From the NCBI GenBank assembly GCA_964630905.1, contig CAZVWR010000034.1:1-33772 (forward strand): 33,772 nt of DNA, written 5' to 3'. A program made the position numbers and the translations under genes. Positions 17,298-26,360 of the stretch are shown piece after piece. The stretch comes from JAGOEX01 sp964630905. GTDB lineage: Bacteria; UBP6; UBA1177. Every line of letters begins with the position of its first letter. Positions within the stretch are counted from its first letter, which is position 1. Under the pieces are notes generated by a model. It was not told the origin of the DNA. It ran no database searches and was given only the letters and a program-made list of their open reading frames with translations.

Positions 17298-20127
17298 TAG
17301 ACCGGTAAAAGTGCTTGTCATTGATGACAATGCCGACAATCTGATCACACTTAAAGTGCTTGTGAAAGAGCATTTTCCTGAAGCAATTGTTTTTACAGCT
17401 CAAAGCGGAAAGAAAGGGCTTCAAATTGCAAGTGATGAAGATCCTGATGTGATTCTGCTTGATGTTGTAATGCCCGAGATGGACGGATTTGAAGTGTGCA
17501 GAAAGATAAAAAATGATAAAAAGCTTTCGATCATACCTGTGGTTTTTGTTACAGCACTGAAAGAAGACAAGGAAACCAGAGCTAAGGCAATGTCTGCCGG
17601 AGCGGATGCTTTTCTTTCCAAACCGGTTGATGAAACAGAGCTTACTGTCCAGATAAAAGCCATGGTGAGAATTAAAGATGCCGTTATTCAAAAAATCACT
17701 GAAAATCAAAGACTCGCTGCCATTGTCGAAGAAAAGACAAGAGAGCTTAAAAACACTAATCTGGCGACAATGAATCTTCTTGACGACTTAAAACATGAGA
17801 TCAAAGCAAGAGAAGAAGCGGAAATTGAACTTAAAAAAAGTGACAGAATTTTCAACCATTCCATTGATATGCTCTGTATTGCCGGATTTGACGGATATTT
17901 CAAGACCTTGAATCCATCGTGGGAAAGAGTTCTCGGATGGTCAACACAAGAGCTTTTGTCAAAACCATGGGTTGAATTTACACACCCTGACGATGTTGAA
18001 AAAACAAAAAATGTTAAAGCTGTCCAGCTTGATAACGGTGATCAAGTCTATCATTTTGAAAACAGATATATCTGCAAAGACGGCTCAGTAAAATGGCTTT
18101 CCTGGAACTCTTTTCCCTATCCCGCTGAAGGGATAATGTTCGGTGTTGCAAGAGATATTACTGAACAGAAAAAAATTGAGCAGGAGCTTCTTGACAGAGA
18201 AAGAAGATTGCAGCAGATATTTGACATTCTTCCGATAGGGCTGTGGTTTGCTGATGAAAGAGGGAAGCTGATAATGGGAAACCCTGCCGGAGTAAAGATC
18301 TGGGGAGCGGAGCCAAAGGTCGGATTAGAGAGATATGGAGTTTTCAAGGCGAGACGACTTCCTGAAAATGTTGAAATAAAAGGTGAAGAGTGGTCTCTTG
18401 CTAAAACAATAAAAGAAGGGATAATAGTAGAAAACGAACTGCTTGAAATTGATGCTTTTGACGGAAAGAAGAAAGTCATTCTAAATTACACTGCTCCAAT
18501 CCTTGATGATGAAAACAAAGTGACAGGAGCAATAGTCATAAATCAGGAAGTTACTGAAAAATATAAATATGAAGAAGAACTTAGAAGAAGTGAAGAGAAA
18601 TATAGACTTATTGCTGAAAACATGGGAAATGTAATCACAATGCTTGATATGGAACTTAATTATATTTACGGCACACCCAATGTTGAACGGGTTTTCGGTT
18701 TTGAACTGGATGAATATCTTAAACTTTCGATTGATAAGACAATGACACCTGAATCGTTAAAAATAGTTATGGAAACATATGAAGAGGAAATGGCGGCTGA
18801 AATGTCAGGCCCGGCTGATCCGGCAAGAACAAGGGTTCTTGAACTTGAAGAATACCGTAAAGACGGTTCAACGATCTGGATGGAAAATGTTCTTTCATTT
18901 GTCAGAGATGATGCCGGAAACCCGATCGGAATCCTTGCTGTTTCAAGAGATGTTACTGAAAGAAGAATGGCTCATGAAGAAAAAGCAAGACTGACTGAGC
19001 AGCTTTATCATGCTCAGAAAATGGAATCAGTCGGAACTCTTGCAGGAGGCATAGCACACGACTTTAACAATCTTCTTCAGGTAATCGGAGGATACACAAG
19101 CATGCTCCTTTCCGTTGAAGAAAGAGATATTGCAGAAGTTGATAAGCTGAAAACGATCGAAAAAGCTGTTGACCGTGCTTCGGAACTTGTGAGCAATCTT
19201 CTTAATTTCAGCCGGAAAAATGTTTCGATGAAAAAAGAGGTTGATCTGAATAATGAAATAGCGGTATCTGTCAAAATACTTGAAAGAACGATCCCGAAAA
19301 TGGTGAAAATAAAAACCGATCTTGACAGAACGATCTCAAAAATTTCAGCCGATCCGGTACAGATCGAGCAGGTAATGCTTAATCTTGGCAAAAACTCATC
19401 TGATGCGATGCCTGACGGAGGTGAGATATTAATTAAAACTGAAAATGTTGAAAATGAAAAGGGGAAGTGTGTTCTGATGACATTTTCTGACACAGGGCTG
19501 GGAATGGATCAAGAGACAAAAGATCATGTTTTTGATCCTTTTTTCACGACTAAAGAAGTCGGCAAAGGGACAGGGCTCGGACTTGCATCTGTTTATGGAA
19601 TTGTTGAAAGTCACGAAGGACAAATTCATTGTAAAAGTGAACTGGGAAAAGGAACAGTTTTTACGATCTGTTTTCCGGCAGTTGACACAGTCAGCGATAA
19701 CAGAAAAGTGATAACTGAAAAAACTGCGAAACTTGAAGGAACAGAAACGATCCTCATTGTTGATGATGAAAAAAATATAAGGGATATTTATTCAACGGCA
19801 TTGAAAGAGTTCGGATACAAAATCATTACAGCTAATAGTGGAGAAGATGCACTTCTCATTTTTAATGAAAAGCATCAAAGTATAGATCTTGTCATTCTTG
19901 ATCTTGGAATGCCCGGAATGGGGGGATTTAAATGTATGCTTGAAATGAAAAAATCCGCTCCCGATTCAAAAATTATTATCGCAAGCGGATATTCCGAAGT
20001 TTTTCAGACAGAAGATATGATAAAATCGGGAGCGAGCGGTTTTATCCAGAAACCGTTTAAGCTGAAAGCTGTTTTAGAGAAGATCAGAGAAGTTCTTGAT
20101 GAAAACACACAACCGGAGCATAACTAA
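17290..20127 (+). CDS. Hybrid histidine kinase with two receivers (REC-PAS-PAS-PAS-HisKA-HATPase-REC)
   Basis: 945 residues from ATG 17290, chosen because AGAGGA (17279-17284) precedes it at 5 bases; an in-frame TTG at 17266 has no such site. N-terminal receiver with D58 (LLDVVMPEMDG) and KP at the end; a coiled coil (about 130-185); three PAS domains (about 188-305, 306-425, 435-560). NtrB-like HisKA with H590 in GGIAHDFNN; HATPase with NLGKNSSDAMPDGG, DTGLGMD, FDPFFTTK and GKGTGLGLA. C-terminal receiver with D871 (LDLGMPGMGG). No membrane helix, so cytoplasmic. Its kinase core closely resembles that of the 10746 gene. The front receiver could take phosphate from another kinase of the operon, so it may integrate signals (inference). 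The next ATG directly follows its TAA. Confidence 0.93.
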   Translation: MNNRPVKVLVIDDNADNLITLKVLVKEHFPEAIVFTAQSGKKGLQIASDEDPDVILLDVVMPEMDGFEVCRKIKNDKKLSIIPVVFVTALKEDKETRAKAMSAGADAFLSKPVDETELTVQIKAMVRIKDAVIQKITENQRLAAIVEEKTRELKNTNLATMNLLDDLKHEIKAREEAEIELKKSDRIFNHSIDMLCIAGFDGYFKTLNPSWERVLGWSTQELLSKPWVEFTHPDDVEKTKNVKAVQLDNGDQVYHFENRYICKDGSVKWLSWNSFPYPAEGIMFGVARDITEQKKIEQELLDRERRLQQIFDILPIGLWFADERGKLIMGNPAGVKIWGAEPKVGLERYGVFKARRLPENVEIKGEEWSLAKTIKEGIIVENELLEIDAFDGKKKVILNYTAPILDDENKVTGAIVINQEVTEKYKYEEELRRSEEKYRLIAENMGNVITMLDMELNYIYGTPNVERVFGFELDEYLKLSIDKTMTPESLKIVMETYEEEMAAEMSGPADPARTRVLELEEYRKDGSTIWMENVLSFVRDDAGNPIGILAVSRDVTERRMAHEEKARLTEQLYHAQKMESVGTLAGGIAHDFNNLLQVIGGYTSMLLSVEERDIAEVDKLKTIEKAVDRASELVSNLLNFSRKNVSMKKEVDLNNEIAVSVKILERTIPKMVKIKTDLDRTISKISADPVQIEQVMLNLGKNSSDAMPDGGEILIKTENVENEKGKCVLMTFSDTGLGMDQETKDHVFDPFFTTKEVGKGTGLGLASVYGIVESHEGQIHCKSELGKGTVFTICFPAVDTVSDNRKVITEKTAKLEGTETILIVDDEKNIRDIYSTALKEFGYKIITANSGEDALLIFNEKHQSIDLVILDLGMPGMGGFKCMLEMKKSAPDSKIIIASGYSEVFQTEDMIKSGASGFIQKPFKLKAVLEKIREVLDENTQPEHN

Positions 20128-21219
20128 ATGAAAAAGAAGATCTCAGAAGAAATGAATGAATTTGTATCAAGCATCGCTACCAGCGGATTGAGCGATCCTC
20201 ATAATGTGAAAGCGGCAAGGAATTTTGTGCTGACAAATCTTTTCAGTGCCTTTTCGGCGCTACTTTTCTTATCGCTGGCAATTTCAGCGATTCTTAGAGA
20301 GGATTTTGTTGTAAGCGGAGTTTTTTTCCTGATAACATTTTTTGCATTGATAAATATCATAATTCTTAAAATTTTTAAAAGTTGTGAGTTTTCATCTGCA
20401 TTTCTTGTTGTTCTGCTTAATCTTTCAGCAGTATATGCCATAATTTTCGGCGGAATTGATAACACCGGGATCTTAATGGCGTTTCTGCTTCCCCCTATCT
20501 TAATTTTCCTTCGCGGCTCAAAAACTGGCGGGATAATTCTGGTCATCATGACAGGCATCTCGATCGGTATTCTTTTCTTTATTGATCCGAGACTTGTTCT
20601 TCCAGATTACAGTGTTCCGATGAAAGTTGTTTTTATTGTGTGTTTTGTTTCACTCTCGGTTTTTTCATTTCTGCACGAATTAAGCCGGGAATACATGGAA
20701 AAAAAGCTTGAAGATGCCGCAAGCCATGATCCTCTGACCGGTCTATTAAACAGAAGAGAGATGGGAAGGGTGCTTCAGATGGAAAGCCGTAGAACGCAGC
20801 GGTATAAAAGGCCGTTTTCACTGATAATATGTGATATTGACAACTTTAAGAAAATAAACGACACCTATGGACACAAATTTGGTGACACAGTTCTTCAAAT
20901 GATCTCTGACATATTCAGAGCCGGCACAAGAACTCAGGAATATTTGTCACGCTGGGGTGGAGAAGAGTTCCTGCTTCTTCTTCCTGAAACACCGCTGGAT
21001 GGAGCAATGATCGTTGCCGAAAGGCTTAGAAACAAAGTGTCTTTGGAAAAAGTCGTGTTCGGAAGGGAGGAACTTGCTGTCACAATGAGTTTCGGAGTTG
21101 GCGAATACAATCCGTCAATTTCAATTGAAGAAAATATAGACAGGGTTGACAAAGAGATGTACAAAGCAAAAAGATCAGGGAAAAACTGTGTTAAATTTGT
21201 TCACCAGGATGGAGAATGA
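20128..21219 (+). CDS. Membrane-bound GGDEF diguanylate cyclase with altered inhibitory site
   Basis: 363 residues. Six hydrophobic helices lie in the first 187 residues (about 32-51, 55-80, 88-110, 113-130, 134-152, 165-187), followed by a GGDEF domain (about 195-358). The active-site motif is GGEEF (277-281) and the substrate/metal region DIDNFKKINDTYGH is intact, so catalysis is expected. The inhibitory RxxD motif is replaced by RTQE (268-271), with Glu in place of Asp, so product inhibition may be weakened. It lies between a hybrid kinase and the REC-Hpt protein, and the phosphodiesterase two genes downstream would oppose it. Its ATG starts one base after the previous stop and its TGA overlaps the next gene. 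The membrane part matches no family I can name. Confidence 0.92.
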   Translation: MKKKISEEMNEFVSSIATSGLSDPHNVKAARNFVLTNLFSAFSALLFLSLAISAILREDFVVSGVFFLITFFALINIIILKIFKSCEFSSAFLVVLLNLSAVYAIIFGGIDNTGILMAFLLPPILIFLRGSKTGGIILVIMTGISIGILFFIDPRLVLPDYSVPMKVVFIVCFVSLSVFSFLHELSREYMEKKLEDAASHDPLTGLLNRREMGRVLQMESRRTQRYKRPFSLIICDIDNFKKINDTYGHKFGDTVLQMISDIFRAGTRTQEYLSRWGGEEFLLLLPETPLDGAMIVAERLRNKVSLEKVVFGREELAVTMSFGVGEYNPSISIEENIDRVDKEMYKAKRSGKNCVKFVHQDGE

Positions 21220-22271
21220 AAATGAGTGATTTTCATGAAAAAATTTTAATAATTGACGATGAGGACATCATAAGAAATATCCTTGTCGAAATGCTCAGAA
21301 GTCTTGGTTATGAAACGGTTGATTTCGGTGACCCTGTAAAAGCAGTTGAATATTACGACTCCAATACTGAAAGCACCGGCCTTGTTCTTCTTGATATGAC
21401 AATGCCTAATCTTAGCGGAAGGGAGACTTTTTTCCTTTTGAAAAGATCGAATCGTAATGTCAGAGTGGTTATTCTTTCGGGTTACAGCATTAATGATGAC
21501 ATTCAACAGATGCTTAATGAAGGGTGCCTTGCATATATCAAAAAACCGGTGAAGATCAAAGAACTTGAAAAGGTTATCGGTTCATTGAATAAAAATGATT
21601 TTAAGGCGGTTGAATATACTGACATTAACAACATTGCAAGCGATCTCGGGATTGAAGATGAAGAGATTGAATCCGCTGTGTCCAATATGGGCGGCGTGCA
21701 GCTTTATATAAAAATGGCGGGGAAATATGTTGATAATTACTGTGATGCCGGCGAAAAAATGAAGGGGATGATCCTGAATCATGAATTTGATAAGCTTTTT
21801 ATCTTTTCCCATTCTTTAAAAAGCCTTGTTTCAAGTCTGGGTGTTGTTTCGCTTGCTGAAAAAGCTGAAGAGATAGAAAGATTGAGCAGAGAAAAAGACA
21901 AAGACAATATAGCTGAAATTGTTCATGATTTCGGTCAGATGAATGAAGCGGTCTGCTCAAAATTTAAAATTTTTCTTGTTGATGCTGAAAAAGATAATAT
22001 GCCGTATGAAGTTGAATTTGAAAAAACAGATAATAAAACAATTCTTGAAAAGCTTATTCAATTGCATGGGTTTGCTAAAAAACACAGACCGGTCCAGATC
22101 CGGAATATTTTGAAAACCACCATGAAGAATGTAGGCGACGAAAAGTTTTCTTATGAAGAGAGGGAGATCATTTTGAAAAAACTGAATAACTATGATTTTC
22201 AGGAACTGGCCCTTTATCTGGAAAAACTCATTAACAAGATCAGGGAAGGAGAAAAAAATGAAAAAATATGA
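21216..22271 (+). CDS. REC-Hpt phosphotransfer protein
   Basis: 351 residues. N-terminal receiver (about 5-125) with acidic pair DDED, phosphoacceptor D60 (LLDMTMPN), SGYS and KKP. The histidine phosphotransfer domain (about 145-250) has H199 in SHSLKSLVSSLG, matching the Hpt HSLKGxxxxLG signature. The C-terminal helical region of about 85 residues resembles the tails of hybrid kinases. There is no kinase core or DNA-binding domain. In hybrid relays the Hpt takes phosphate from a kinase's receiver and hands it to a response regulator. This is the only Hpt in the window, after three hybrid kinases and directly before REC-HD-GYP. Start ATG 21216 overlaps the previous stop; ATG 21222 is an alternative with GGAG at better spacing. 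Confidence 0.92.
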   Translation: MKMSDFHEKILIIDDEDIIRNILVEMLRSLGYETVDFGDPVKAVEYYDSNTESTGLVLLDMTMPNLSGRETFFLLKRSNRNVRVVILSGYSINDDIQQMLNEGCLAYIKKPVKIKELEKVIGSLNKNDFKAVEYTDINNIASDLGIEDEEIESAVSNMGGVQLYIKMAGKYVDNYCDAGEKMKGMILNHEFDKLFIFSHSLKSLVSSLGVVSLAEKAEEIERLSREKDKDNIAEIVHDFGQMNEAVCSKFKIFLVDAEKDNMPYEVEFEKTDNKTILEKLIQLHGFAKKHRPVQIRNILKTTMKNVGDEKFSYEEREIILKKLNNYDFQELALYLEKLINKIREGEKNEKI

Positions 22272-23364
22272 AAACAGGATTCTTCTTGTCGATGATACCG
22301 TTGAGAATCTTGATCTTGCTATAGAGACTCTGGGGGAAACATACGATATGGTCGTGATGAAGGGAGGATCCGGTGTTTTTGAAATGGCAGCAAATGAACA
22401 GCCGGATCTGATTCTTCTTGACATTGTAATGCCGGGAATAAACGGATATGAAGTGTGCAGGAAATTAAAAGAGGATAAAAGGACTGAGCATATTCCGATA
22501 ATTTTTCTAACAAGCATGTCTAATTCAGAAAGTAAGAAAAACGGTTTTAATATCGGTGCTGTTGATTACATCACAAAACCGTTTGAAATAGAAGAATTGA
22601 AAGCAAGAGTAAAGAATCATATTATGTTGAAAAAATATCAGGATGGTCTCGTTCATCAGAAGCATGTTCTTGAGATGAAAGTTGAAGAGAGGACTTTTGA
22701 GCTTAAGGAAACGATGCAGAAAATGGAATTTGCATCACTTGAGGCGGTTTTGAGACTTTCAAGAGCCGCAGAATATCGTGATGATGATACCGGCAATCAT
22801 GTTTTCAGAGTCGGTCTCTATGCCGCCGAGATTGCCAGACAGATGAACCTTGATGAAAAGATTATAAAAAAACTCATGTGGGCGGCTCCGATGCATGATG
22901 TCGGAAAGATTGGAATCCCTGACAGCATTCTTCAGAAACCGGGTAAGCTTACAGATGAAGAGTGGGTGACAATGAGAAATCATTCGGTTATGGGGGCAAA
23001 AATTCTTGAAGGATCTTCTTCAGACATAATAAATCTTGCTGAAATACTTGCTTTGGGTCATCACGAGAAATGGAACGGCAAGGGGTATCCGGAAGGAAAA
23101 AAAGGCGAAGAAATCCCTCTTTACTGCAGGATTGTTGCACTTGCCGATGTTTTTGACGCATTAACGACCGAAAGACCATATAAAAATGCCTTCTCAATTG
23201 AAAAAAGTTTTTCAATAATTCATGAAGAACGGGGCAACCACTTTGATCCTGCGGTTGTGGATGCTTTTTTTGAGATTACGGACAAAATCATTGAGATCAG
23301 AGAAAAATATTCTGATGTGGAAAAAATAGATTCAAGTACTTTCTGGAACTTCTGGTCAAAATAA
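22258..23364 (+). CDS. REC-HD-GYP response regulator, c-di-GMP phosphodiesterase
   Basis: 368 residues from ATG 22258, which follows GGAG after a short A-rich spacer and overlaps the previous gene by 14 bases. An upstream TTG/ATG-type extension at 22192 would add 22 residues read from inside the previous gene. Receiver domain with D55 (LLDIVMPGINGYE) and TKPFEI; a short coiled linker; then an HD-GYP domain with the metal-binding HD at H213-D214 (MHDVGKIG), the HHE pair at H268-H269, and GYP at 276-278 (GKGYPEG). All signature residues are present, so it should hydrolyse c-di-GMP, like RpfG-type regulators. It is the only response regulator with an enzymatic output in the operon and the likely terminal target of the relay. 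Confidence 0.94.
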   Translation: MKKYENRILLVDDTVENLDLAIETLGETYDMVVMKGGSGVFEMAANEQPDLILLDIVMPGINGYEVCRKLKEDKRTEHIPIIFLTSMSNSESKKNGFNIGAVDYITKPFEIEELKARVKNHIMLKKYQDGLVHQKHVLEMKVEERTFELKETMQKMEFASLEAVLRLSRAAEYRDDDTGNHVFRVGLYAAEIARQMNLDEKIIKKLMWAAPMHDVGKIGIPDSILQKPGKLTDEEWVTMRNHSVMGAKILEGSSSDIINLAEILALGHHEKWNGKGYPEGKKGEEIPLYCRIVALADVFDALTTERPYKNAFSIEKSFSIIHEERGNHFDPAVVDAFFEITDKIIEIREKYSDVEKIDSSTFWNFWSK

Positions 23365-23691
23365 ATGCAGTCATTTTTTGTCGTCGCCTCATCCAGTATG
23401 CACCCGACTTTAAAAACCGGTGATAAGATAACAGTAGAGCCGGTTGATCCGGATAAAATTCAGGTCGGGCAAGTAATTGTTTTTAAAAGTGAATCCGGGA
23501 AGCTGATTGTTCACAGGGTTGTGAAAAAGAAAGGTTTTATTCTTGTTACTGCAGGTGACAGTTTAAGGCGGTATGATCAGCCGGTACATATTTATGATGT
23601 GGTTGGGACAGTTAAAGGTTCCAAGATCAGAAAACCTTTTTCAAAGTGTTTCAGAACGATCAGAGCAGTTAAAATAAGGGTTTTTAAGTAA
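23365..23691 (+). CDS. Small S26 (signal-peptidase I-like) domain protein without membrane anchor
   Basis: 108 residues, starting directly after the HD-GYP stop, so last in the operon. Box B is present with candidate nucleophile S11 (SSSMHPTLKTGD). Then VGQVIVFK, followed by H50-R51 (LIVHRVV), the Ser/His arrangement of SipW-like and eukaryotic-type signal peptidases instead of the usual Ser/Lys. A GDS-x4-D motif (GDSLRRYD, 64-71) corresponds to box E. The N-terminal transmembrane helix typical of signal peptidases is absent, so the location and substrate are unclear. The protein is basic at its C-terminus. It could be a processing enzyme for an unrecognised peptide or a regulator. The family call is firm; the function is not known. 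Confidence 0.8.
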   Translation: MQSFFVVASSSMHPTLKTGDKITVEPVDPDKIQVGQVIVFKSESGKLIVHRVVKKKGFILVTAGDSLRRYDQPVHIYDVVGTVKGSKIRKPFSKCFRTIRAVKIRVFK

Positions 23692-23727
23692 CTGTAATCA
23701 TTGAGTAAAAAAACAAGGAAAGGTTTT

Positions 23728-23736
23728 TGCTATAAT
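23728..23736 (+). promoter_or_regulatory. Extended -10 promoter before the S8 protease gene
   Basis: TGCTATAAT matches the extended -10 consensus (TGnTATAAT) exactly. There is no good -35 at normal spacing, as expected for this class. The start ATG 23791 follows with GGAGGG (23782-23787) as ribosome site. It is the only clear promoter in the 99-base gap after the operon. Confidence 0.6.
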
Positions 23737-23790
23737 TAAGTGTTGGTAGTATGATTTGTCCGTTTACATAATTTTTTACCGGAGGGTAGA

Positions 23791-26328
23791 ATGAAGAAGT
23801 TTTTTTTAATGTTTGTTCTGTTGATGGTTGTTTCTTCGCTGTACGGCGAGAAGATCTACAGAAGAGACGGATCGTTTTTTGAAGTGAAGAGAAATTCAGA
23901 TGTTTTTGCAATGAAAGTTAAACCGGGAATGCTCAAAGCTCCGCAAAATTATGCCCTTAACTGGTCTTTCAAGGGTGGGTCTGTAGTTATACCTAAAGAT
24001 GGGACAGGTGATCTTCCTGTTTATCTTACAGGTGCAAACACTGTCATTGCTGACAGAAATCTTTTTTATGACGGCAGTAAAGATGCTGAATTTATTGCAA
24101 AAAAATATAATCTTGAGCTTGTTGAGATATGGCCGGATTATAATCTTGTAGAATTCAAAGGAAAAGGCGACAGCATTAAAACCGCCCAGATGATTGTTGA
24201 GAACGGTGACGGGTTTGCTTTTGCAAATATTATCAGAAAAATGGATTTCAGAGCAAATCCGGTGAAATTCCCGGTAATGGATAAATATTACAAAAGCGGC
24301 CACCAGTGGTCACTGAAGAACACAGGAAAGGGGATTGATCCATCCAGCAAGTCAATTGACACCCTTGCAAATGCCGATATCCGTTATGAAAAGGCAATGG
24401 AATTTATTTATGATGCAATTGAAGCAGGTGAGCTTGACGGCTTTGAAGCGGCAAAAGTTGCGATCATGGATAGCGGTGTTGATTTTGAACATCCTGATCT
24501 CAAGAATAAGCTGGATAAGGGCTGGAACATGGTTCATAACCGTGAAGGCGGCGACCCGGGTGAAATAGAAGAAGGGGGAATGATGGGAACATCAGGATAT
24601 TCCCATGGAACCAACTGTGCAGGTGTATCAGCCGCTGAAGGGAACGATATCGGTACTGCCGGTATTTGCGGATGGTGCGGAATATATCCTGTAACTTATA
24701 TGGAAGGCGGATCAGGTGCCGGTGTTGATGAATCACAGCTTTTAACAGTTTATCAGAAATATGTTGATGATCCGGCAATAAGTGCAATTAACTGTTCATT
24801 CGGACCAATGGCGGGAATGGGTGATGTTCCGGTGTCGAATGCTGAAATTGAAAGCCACAAGAATTTCCTCCAGAACGGCAGAGACGGTCTTGGGGGAGCG
24901 ATAATTTATGCAAGTGGAAACGACGGTGTGGATGCTTCATATTACAGACTTCTTGACTATGAATTCTCATTTGAAAGAAACAGCAAGAATGTAAATGCGA
25001 AGGTTATGAGTGTAGGTGCATCTTCAGCATGGGACACAAGAGTAGCATATTCAAATTTCAGCCCGAAACTTGATATAATAGCTCCTTCTCTTTCCATGAA
25101 TCCTCTTCTTGGTATTGCTACTACTTATCTTGTAGGATACGGCGATCTTGATGATGACTACACCAACCAGTTCAGCGGTACTTCTTCGGCGGCACCGGTT
25201 GTTACAGGTTTTTTCGGTGTAATATTCTCGGTAAATCCGGCACTTACCCTTGAAGAAGCGACAGAAATACTTTATGAGAGTGCAGACAAGATAAATCCCG
25301 AAACAGGTTTCTGGGATGCACAGGGACACAGCGTGAAATTCGGTTACGGAAGAGTGAATCTTCACAAAGCGGTGCGTCTTGCCGCCGGTCTTGATGCCTG
25401 TGAAACAACAGAAACAGAAACCGATAATAACATTGATGACAACTGTGACGGTTTTGTTGATGAAGGTTTCGGCAAGGATCTTTCAAAAGTAGGAACAGAG
25501 TGTTCAGAAAATGCAGACTGTAAAAACAGTGATTTTGCAGAAACAGATGTAGAGTGTCTGAAAGGTGAGTACAAGGCATATAATTTTACAAAAGGATACT
25601 GTACGATCAAGAACACAAAATTTGCATGTCCTGACGGCACCGGACAATACTCTGATGCACAGTCTGACAAAAACTGTTTCCTTGAATGCAACATGGAGAA
25701 CAAATGTCCTGAAGGATTTACATGCAGTGATACCGTTCTTGGAAAATGTTTCCCCAAATGCAGCAAAGATACCGATTGTTCGGAAGGTTCATACTGTACT
25801 GATGACGGCGAATGTAAGAAAAATCCTTCTGAGCCGGGTGGAGAGTGTGAGTCTGATGAAGGATGCAAATACGGAGCAATGTGTATTACTCAGATCCCGG
25901 GTGGATTCTGCGTTCTTATGTGTTCAAGTGATGCTCAGTGCGGAGATGAAGGGGCAAAATGTGTGAAAGTCGATTTCGGCGGTCAGGGCGCATATGACAT
26001 TTGTCTTCCAAGCTGTGAAAAGGATACTGATTGCAGAAGCTTCGGCGGAATGATGCAGATGAAGTGCCATGAACAGTACAATGGAAAAGAAGATGTCTGC
26101 AGTATGCCTTGTGAAGAGGATGCTGACTGTTTTGATCCTGATGCCGAGTGTAATAATTCAGAGTGTGTTCCGGTCGGATCGGCAAACAATGATGATGAAG
26201 TTACTGACGGTGATGAAGAAACTGATGGCGAAACAGCTGATGATGAAAGCACACTTGAAGATGATCCGGTTCCGGATGAAGAAACATCGAAGAAGAAAAG
26301 TGACGGCTGTTCAGCAATTATGATGTAA
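23791..26328 (+). CDS. Secreted subtilisin-like (S8) serine protease with MopE motif and Cys-rich repeats
   Basis: 845 residues. Signal peptide about 1-19 (MKKFFLMFVLLMVVSSLYG), a likely propeptide to about residue 180, then an S8 catalytic domain with the full set of residues: D227 (AIMDSGVDFEHPDL), H272 (SHGTNCAGV), oxyanion N377 (ASGNDG) and S465 (GTSSAAPV). Around 540-560 there is a Cu-binding MopE-type motif (TDNNIDDNCDGFVDEGF). Residues about 565-805 carry many cysteines in DxDC-like repeats, probably disulfide-bonded modules. An Asp/Glu-rich segment follows, then the tail SDGCSAIMM. It is expected to be exported and active outside the cytoplasm; the giant surface proteins in this window are possible substrates (inference). 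It has its own promoter and a strong ribosome site, so is separate from the signalling operon. Confidence 0.93.
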   Translation: MKKFFLMFVLLMVVSSLYGEKIYRRDGSFFEVKRNSDVFAMKVKPGMLKAPQNYALNWSFKGGSVVIPKDGTGDLPVYLTGANTVIADRNLFYDGSKDAEFIAKKYNLELVEIWPDYNLVEFKGKGDSIKTAQMIVENGDGFAFANIIRKMDFRANPVKFPVMDKYYKSGHQWSLKNTGKGIDPSSKSIDTLANADIRYEKAMEFIYDAIEAGELDGFEAAKVAIMDSGVDFEHPDLKNKLDKGWNMVHNREGGDPGEIEEGGMMGTSGYSHGTNCAGVSAAEGNDIGTAGICGWCGIYPVTYMEGGSGAGVDESQLLTVYQKYVDDPAISAINCSFGPMAGMGDVPVSNAEIESHKNFLQNGRDGLGGAIIYASGNDGVDASYYRLLDYEFSFERNSKNVNAKVMSVGASSAWDTRVAYSNFSPKLDIIAPSLSMNPLLGIATTYLVGYGDLDDDYTNQFSGTSSAAPVVTGFFGVIFSVNPALTLEEATEILYESADKINPETGFWDAQGHSVKFGYGRVNLHKAVRLAAGLDACETTETETDNNIDDNCDGFVDEGFGKDLSKVGTECSENADCKNSDFAETDVECLKGEYKAYNFTKGYCTIKNTKFACPDGTGQYSDAQSDKNCFLECNMENKCPEGFTCSDTVLGKCFPKCSKDTDCSEGSYCTDDGECKKNPSEPGGECESDEGCKYGAMCITQIPGGFCVLMCSSDAQCGDEGAKCVKVDFGGQGAYDICLPSCEKDTDCRSFGGMMQMKCHEQYNGKEDVCSMPCEEDADCFDPDAECNNSECVPVGSANNDDEVTDGDEETDGETADDESTLEDDPVPDEETSKKKSDGCSAIMM

Positions 26329-26360
26329 TCTAAAATAAATATCAGAAAAAATATCAGAAG

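Noticed and set aside
22192..22257. N-terminal extensions at 4397, 17266 and 22192
   Set aside because: Starts at 4433, 17290 and 22258 have good ribosome sites and give a clean signal peptide or receiver start; the extensions do not.
26329..26360. Rho-independent terminators at gene ends, including after the tRNA and the S8 protease
   Set aside because: Only A/T-rich stretches; no GC-rich hairpin followed by a T-run could be found.
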